Assembly: GCA_003427395.1 (NCBI GenBank)
Contig: BFEA01000621.1
Location: forward strand, 251,680-275,004
Length of the DNA stretch: 23,325 bases
Direction of reading: 5' to 3'
From: Chara braunii
Taxonomy: Eukaryota; Streptophyta; Charophyceae; Charales; Characeae
Every line of letters starts with the position of its first letter. Within the stretch, counting starts at the first letter, position 1. The notes beneath the pieces were generated by a model. It was not told the DNA's origin and did not search any database. It worked only from the letters and a program-made list of their open reading frames with translations. A program made the translations under genes and the position numbers. This document shows positions 18,680 to 23,325 of the stretch, piece after piece.

Positions 18680-19335
18680 CACAATCGAGCACCGATCCCG
18701 CCCCTTAGGCTCGGTCGGTCTATACCCTGGATGAGGATTATTTTAGACCCCCCATCAAGGTTTTACATAACCTACCTCCCGATTCCCAAGTTCCCATTTC
18801 CCTTGATACCTCCAATCAGTTTCCCCCTTACCCATATTTCTTTTCTTGGTTCCATCACACTAACCTCTATCCTCCTCAAGATCTTCACTCACTCGTGCGA
18901 ACTTAGATGGGGGGCGATAATAAACTCGAATCATGACCTTGTCTCATGACTTGCATGTCACTCAAGCTTTACTGAGGGGGGGATTACAAAAAGAAAGAAT
19001 GAAGGCAATCGCACATACAGGCCGGTCATCTCCTCACCGACCTTTTTCCAGTGTGGTCTCTCCACTTTGCTTTCGGCGGGGCTTCCACCCCACTTCAAGC
19101 GCAACTCAACCGTCACGAGCGTGGCACCTCAACTCCGACACATGGTATCACCCCTCTTCGTTTGGCCAGAATACCCCATACCTTCTTGCCGCTCTTGCAC
19201 CCCCCCGTCGATACCGAGAATAACCCCGCATACCGCTTGTAGGAATCAAGGCTCACTGTCCGGGCATTCACATCCTTTGGACCATCAGGAATTTGTCTTT
19301 TCTCTGCCATACTTTGGGAAGCTACTGGTCGTCCC
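18680..19335 (+). repeat. 657-bp tandem duplication, unit 2
   Basis: Direct copy of 18023-18679. After about 19335 the similarity to the unit start fades (GTCCCCAACGCAACC), so there are two full units only. Divergence is much less than among the modules at 13620-17943, so this duplication is younger. Confidence 0.85.
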
Positions 19336-21432
19336 CAACGCAACCCCCCCCTCACTCGACATGAGGTGGTCTTTCCCCCACCAACCGGCAACAACTTTCG
19401 CCTCCGATGTGACTCTTCACATCCCGCTAGGTAAGGTACCGAGCGACACTCGACCCTCCCTTGCGTGAATGGTACTGGCTAACCCCGTGAGACCAACTCC
19501 TACCAACAGCTCGCGAGACCACCCTACCACACATAAAACAAAGGACCACCTATGGGAAGCCACTTTTCTCAACCCACCCCAGCAAGGTCAGACCTTCTTC
19601 CTTCCCTTTCGTAGGAAGGACGGTCAGTTTCCCTTCAAGCAATCACAAGTCTCACGTGGAACACATATAAACAAGTGTCTTTTCCTTGGTGCACATAGTG
19701 CATCCTACCCATACCTCACAATTTTCTCTCAGAACAGTGTGTGTCATTCCCCCTGACCCTTCAGTACATTATGGCTGGTTCCTTCTCGTGAGCATCTTCA
19801 AGGGTGAGATAGTTGTCTTAGGAGTCCAGCAACTCTCTTCATTCTCTTTCTCTACTTGGGTATGTACATACCTACTTCTCTAAAAGCTCGCCCTTTGCGT
19901 CGAAAACTAGATTCAATGGCAACAATTCTATAAGTTGGTTATTAGGATAGGTCCCCCCCCCTAGAGAACCGTACGTGAGCTCTTTCAACCATTTGTCGTT
20001 TCATAGGGTATGATTGGTCCTTTTAGATGACTGTTGTGTTCATATAGGTTCCTTTAAGCGATTCGGAGTGTTAGTGCGGGGGCTCCTCTGGCCCCAGAAG
20101 AAGCATATCGAAAGACACTCATCCGGTCGGGTCACTCCGTCGTGGGATTTTTATTGGACCCCCGCCAGGACCGGAGCACCAACCGCCTGCCAGGTAACCG
20201 GAGCTTTATTTCAGAAAACGAGCGAGGGTCGACCTGCGACTTGCCACATGCCTCTCCGGACTGGCGAACACCAGTGCCAGAAGTGGTAGGGCTAGAGACA
20301 CTCTCCAAAAAGGAGCCAACTGATCAAGTGTGCAATTATGCATGTTATACCTCCAGGGCTGGCCATGTCATGCACTCAACCAACCTAAAATGTTATTGTC
20401 TCAAGGGGAAGAGCAAACACAAGTCCCTATTCCTTCCTCTTTGGTTATATACACGGTCCTGCGTAAGGTGCCCCCTCCGGAATGGTAAGGGTCAATTTAA
20501 TCCCCTACCCGACACCTCCACCAATTTTGTAAGTCCCCACCCTGTTAGACTTTCGAACCGAAGTCGACCCTTTTCTGGGTCCCAGGTGGCTCAGCTCCGC
20601 CCACTCTCATGCTTAGGGTGTGGAGCCATTCATCACAGAATCACCCCCACCTATTGCTTTGAGATGGATGGGGTTGGGCCAAGGACCGAGAGAGCTTTGA
20701 CATTGGGGGATGTAGCTCAACTTTCTCGCTAAGTGGCTAGTCCCACTGATCCTTTGCAAGCGTCATTCTCTCGATACTCTGTTATGTTCGCAGACAATTG
20801 GCCCTTTCAATACTCAAGCAGTCAAGGGAATCTTTTGAGAGTTTTTTTTTCTTTTGTGTGTAGGCCAAGCGCCCTCCTTGGGCCACACATCCATTCACTA
20901 GGCGTAAAGTCTTATAACATTATTGAGGAGGGGCACTCTTCGGCTTAGGCTCGTGGACTGAGTCATGTTGGCCCCTATGCCCTCAACTCCCACTTGTAGT
21001 CAATCCTTTTGCGAGCATCAGCTATCTCATACATCATTCACGTTTCATGTATCGCATTTCATTACTTGTCTATTCGCCCATTTGTCCTTTCGGGGTCCCA
21101 CCAGCATACTTATGCGATTCGGCGACATTATCGACCAATTGACGCTTTTGCAGATCACAACCATTCTATCTTTCTCTCCCTTCCCTCAAGGACGTAACAA
21201 CATGCATAAAGATTAATCCATGGGAAAGGGTTACGTTCACAACCCATTTAGCTTCCGTCTCTTTTTCGCCGCCCGACCTATCCGGGCGCTATCCAGCTGA
21301 AGGCATCCTAAGGGCTACTCACCTGCACACTCAATGCAATATAGACAAGTACAACCCCCATTCGGGGTCAACACATAATATCTCCCAAGTGCTTATTTTC
21401 TTTCTCTCTTGGTTGCTTACTTGTCTGTTTCT
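19336..21432. other. Gene-free interval, nothing recognised
   Basis: About 2.1 kb of mixed composition. The longest open frame is on the plus strand (20142-20732, 196 codons, four Cys in a loose CxxxC/CYC pattern) but has no family motif, no clear start context and no neighbours supporting it. No repeats, RNA genes or element ends seen. It may be old transposon or gene debris. Confidence 0.5.
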
Positions 21433-21720
21433 TTACAATGTACAAGCCATCTTCTTCTCGTTCTCATGCAGTCGGGGTGTTGGTCGAGTCCACTGACCTC
21501 TCTTTCTCTCAATGAGTCTTTTCAAACCTTGGGCCCTTTCCAACCCTAAAATCCTTATGAGTCCTTCAATCCTTTTTGCTTGCAAGTCTTTCCCAATCTC
21601 AAGCATTTTCCCTTCTTGGTGGCGTAATGAACCGACAACCCTTCCCTTGCCCTTTCTTTCCACCAAGTGAGGCCAAAGTTCTTTCACCGTTTGTTCCCTG
21701 GCAATGTGACAAGTGAGTGG
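21433..21720 (-). CDS. Possible exon or gene fragment, unrecognised, charged and helical
   Basis: The minus-strand frame from about 21720 to 21433 reads LTCHIAREQTVKELWPHLVE then KGKGRVVGSLRHQEGKMLEI and KRIEGLIRILGLERAQGLKR. The first Met inside is at 21687, giving 84 codons. The frame stays open upstream of that Met, so the Met need not be the start and the piece could be an exon. It is rich in Lys, Arg, Glu and Leu, predicting an amphipathic helix or short coiled coil. I recognise no domain. Composition differs from the minisatellite next to it. It may equally be a chance frame or a relic. Confidence 0.25.
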   Translation of the reverse strand, partial: PLTCHIAREQTVKELWPHLVERKGKGRVVGSLRHQEGKMLEIGKDLQAKRIEGLIRILGLERAQGLKRLIERKRGQWTRPTPRLHENEKKMACTL

Positions 21721-21820
21721 GGAAGGGTTAGCCGAATGCCAAGAGGGTTAAGGATAGTCTTCAAAGCACGAACGTGGTAGATGAGGGGGAGTCGACGGAC
21801 AAGGAGGTCAGCTAAGTTGG

Positions 21821-22465
21821 ATGGCTGAAGGAGGCGGAGGAGAGAGAAGGTGTCAAGGTGGTCGGCTATGGTTGATGGGTGGAGGAGGTGGAGGAGGTGG
21901 AGGAGGTGGAGGAGGTGGAGGAGGTGGAGGAGGTGGTAGGCTATGGTTGATGGGTGAAGGTGGTGGAGAAGATGGAGGAGGAAGAACGTGTGAAGGTGGT
22001 TGGCTATGGTGGATGGGTGAAGGAGGTGGAGGAGGAAGGAGGTGTGAAGGTGGTTAGCTATGGTGGATGGATGAAGGACTTGAGGGAGGAAGGTGGTGTG
22101 GAGGTGGTTGGATACGGTGGATGAGTGAGGGAGGTGGAGGAGGAAGAAGGTGTGAAGGTGGTTCACCACAGTGGATAGGTGAAGGAGGTGGAGGAGGAAG
22201 AAGGAGTGAGGGTAGTTGGCTATGGTGGATAAGCAAAGGAGGTGGAGGAAGAAGAAGGTGTGAGGGTGCTTGGCTATGGTGGATGGGTGAAGGAGACAAA
22301 GGAGGAAGAAGCATAGATGGTGGTCGGCTATGGTGGATGGGTGAAGGAAGTGGAGAAAGAAGAAGGCGTGAGGATGGTTGGCTATGGCGGATGGTTGACG
22401 GAGGTGGAGGAAGGTGTGAGGGTGGTTGGCTACGGTGGATGTGTGAAGGAGGTGGAGGAGGAATC
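21821..22465 (+). repeat. 54-bp GGA/GGT-rich minisatellite
   Basis: Unit close to GGCTATGGTGGATGGGTGAA followed by GGAGGTGGAGGAGGAAGAAG and GTGTGAGGTGGTT. GGCTATGG-type words fall at 22002, 22056, 22110 and 22164, exactly 54 bp apart, and roughly every 54-60 bp elsewhere. A (GGAGGTGGA)n expansion sits at 21875-21935. Because 54 is divisible by 3, frames on both strands stay open for 135-192 codons; these are by-products of the repeat and not genes. Confidence 0.9.
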
Positions 22466-22639
22466 GTTAAATAAACAAGCAACCTAACACCCACGTATCG
22501 AATTAGAACTCGAGGTAAAATAAAAGGAGAAAGGATAAGCCCATCAGGTATGTAGATCGGGCGACATATGGTTGTTATTCTCACTGCCTCCAAGGTAAGG
22601 CTCGAACACAAGTTCAGAACACTAACTTGCATAAAACAT
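22466..22639. other. Short non-coding interval
   Basis: Spacer between the minisatellite and the second copy of the structured repeat family. No feature seen. Confidence 0.5.
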
Positions 22640-23325
22640 AAATATATACGAAACTTACATTGCCATACACCAATGTCCTCAACTTTACTGTTCCTTGTAA
22701 CTCATTCCATACCTCACACATTAAAGTTCCAACCATTGTCCAACTTTTTATAAGAACTCATCATTTCTTTATATTGCCCATTAAAGAAGTATGGTTAAAA
22801 CTCTTAAAGAAAATATATAAAATTTCAGGGCTAAGGCACGAAGTTGAGATACAGGTGTAAGCAAACTTGTGTCGGGAGCCGACAAATCGACAATCAACCG
22901 ACATGTTGTCAAAAGAGAATAGAAGACGATCCTCGTAGGGTTGGGCTGAAACTAATTTGATCTTGACTCGAGAGGGCCAAGAAGGACCTGTTAGCACATC
23001 ACATGCCAAATCCGAATACTAAATATTAAGTGTATGGAGAATAAACCCCCATATCATATCTCACTCAAATTCTCATGAAACTAACTCTTAAATCTATCTC
23101 TCAATAAGCACCAGAGAATAAGAAACATTTTGGCAGCATCTCCCCTACACAGGGTGGATCGCCAAGACATTTGCTATCAAAATATAATCTAACTATTCAA
23201 AATTAAGCAAATTTTAGCAGCGGTTCTCGTAGGAAAAATGTATTTCCATAATTTATACAATGTTAAACACAAGACTCAAGATAATTCTGATTTCACAAAG
23301 TCAAATTTTGTCTAACTCCCTGATT
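22640..23325. repeat. Structured noncoding repeat family, copy 2 (runs off the window)
   Basis: Collinear with about 8150-8845 in the same orientation. It shares TGTCCAAC..TATAA, GATCCTCGTAGG, TGTATGGAGAAT, the three-stem hairpin at 23130-23165 and, at the very end, GTCAAATTTTGTCTAACTCC, which also occurs at 8819-8838 in copy 1. The window stops just as its 124-bp array begins, so whether it also has the hairpin array cannot be seen. Confidence 0.7.
23130..23165. repeat. Hairpin, copy 2 of the conserved structure
   Basis: TTGGC/GCCAA, ATC/GAT and CCC/GGG stems around loop CTACACA. Equivalent to 8649-8682 in the first family copy. Confidence 0.55.

Noticed and set aside
20142-20732. Plus-strand open frame of 196 codons with several Cys
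   Set aside because: No recognisable motif or spacing of a known Cys domain, and no supporting neighbours; a chance frame is likely in GC-balanced DNA.
22067-22474. Plus-strand open frame of 135 codons, Gly/Trp-rich
   Set aside because: Same minisatellite on the other strand; no unique sequence.
22054-22632. Minus-strand open frame of 192 codons, His/Pro/Leu-rich
   Set aside because: Mostly the 54-bp minisatellite read in one of its open frames.

Overview
The window looks like repeat-rich nuclear DNA of a plant-lineage eukaryote, and I see no intact protein gene in it. The best clue to the organism is a Ty3/gypsy-type retrotransposon remnant at 2983-6916 (minus strand). Its Gag start, its protease-RT junction and its tRNA-Asp-type primer binding site resemble elements I associate with streptophytes, especially charophyte algae such as Chara braunii. 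That assignment is recalled family resemblance, not a database result.

Layout. (1) 1-2718: a chain of four copies of one short TIR element of about 740-750 bp. Copies are separated by TA or GATA microsatellite and lie in both orientations; the last is cut by a one-base gap (N, 2719). (2) 2817-2982: an unexplained GC-rich block. (3) 2983-6916: the truncated retrotransposon, with Gag, a retropepsin-type protease and only the very N-terminus of RT, broken by frameshifts; LTR-like DNA starts at 6917 and its outer end is not visible. (4) about 8150-10310: a noncoding repeat family with a 124-bp tandem array and then nine hairpins whose stems differ from copy to copy but remain self-complementary. 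A second diverged copy of the family starts near 22640 and runs off the window. (5) 11140-11870: an irregular minisatellite. (6) 13041-13360: a 169-bp direct repeat that flanks the second N. (7) 13620-17943 (minus strand): five diverged, stop- and frameshift-ridden copies of one unrecognised protein module spaced about 0.8-0.95 kb apart. (8) 18023-19335: a 657-bp tandem duplication. (9) 19336-21430: no convincing gene. (10) 21821-22465: a 54-bp GGA-rich minisatellite that keeps reading frames open on both strands.

The parts do not form a working pathway. They read as layered mobile DNA plus a dead tandem family. The two most interesting objects are the covarying hairpin array at 9559-10299 and the decayed module array at 13620-17943. 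All alignments were made by eye.
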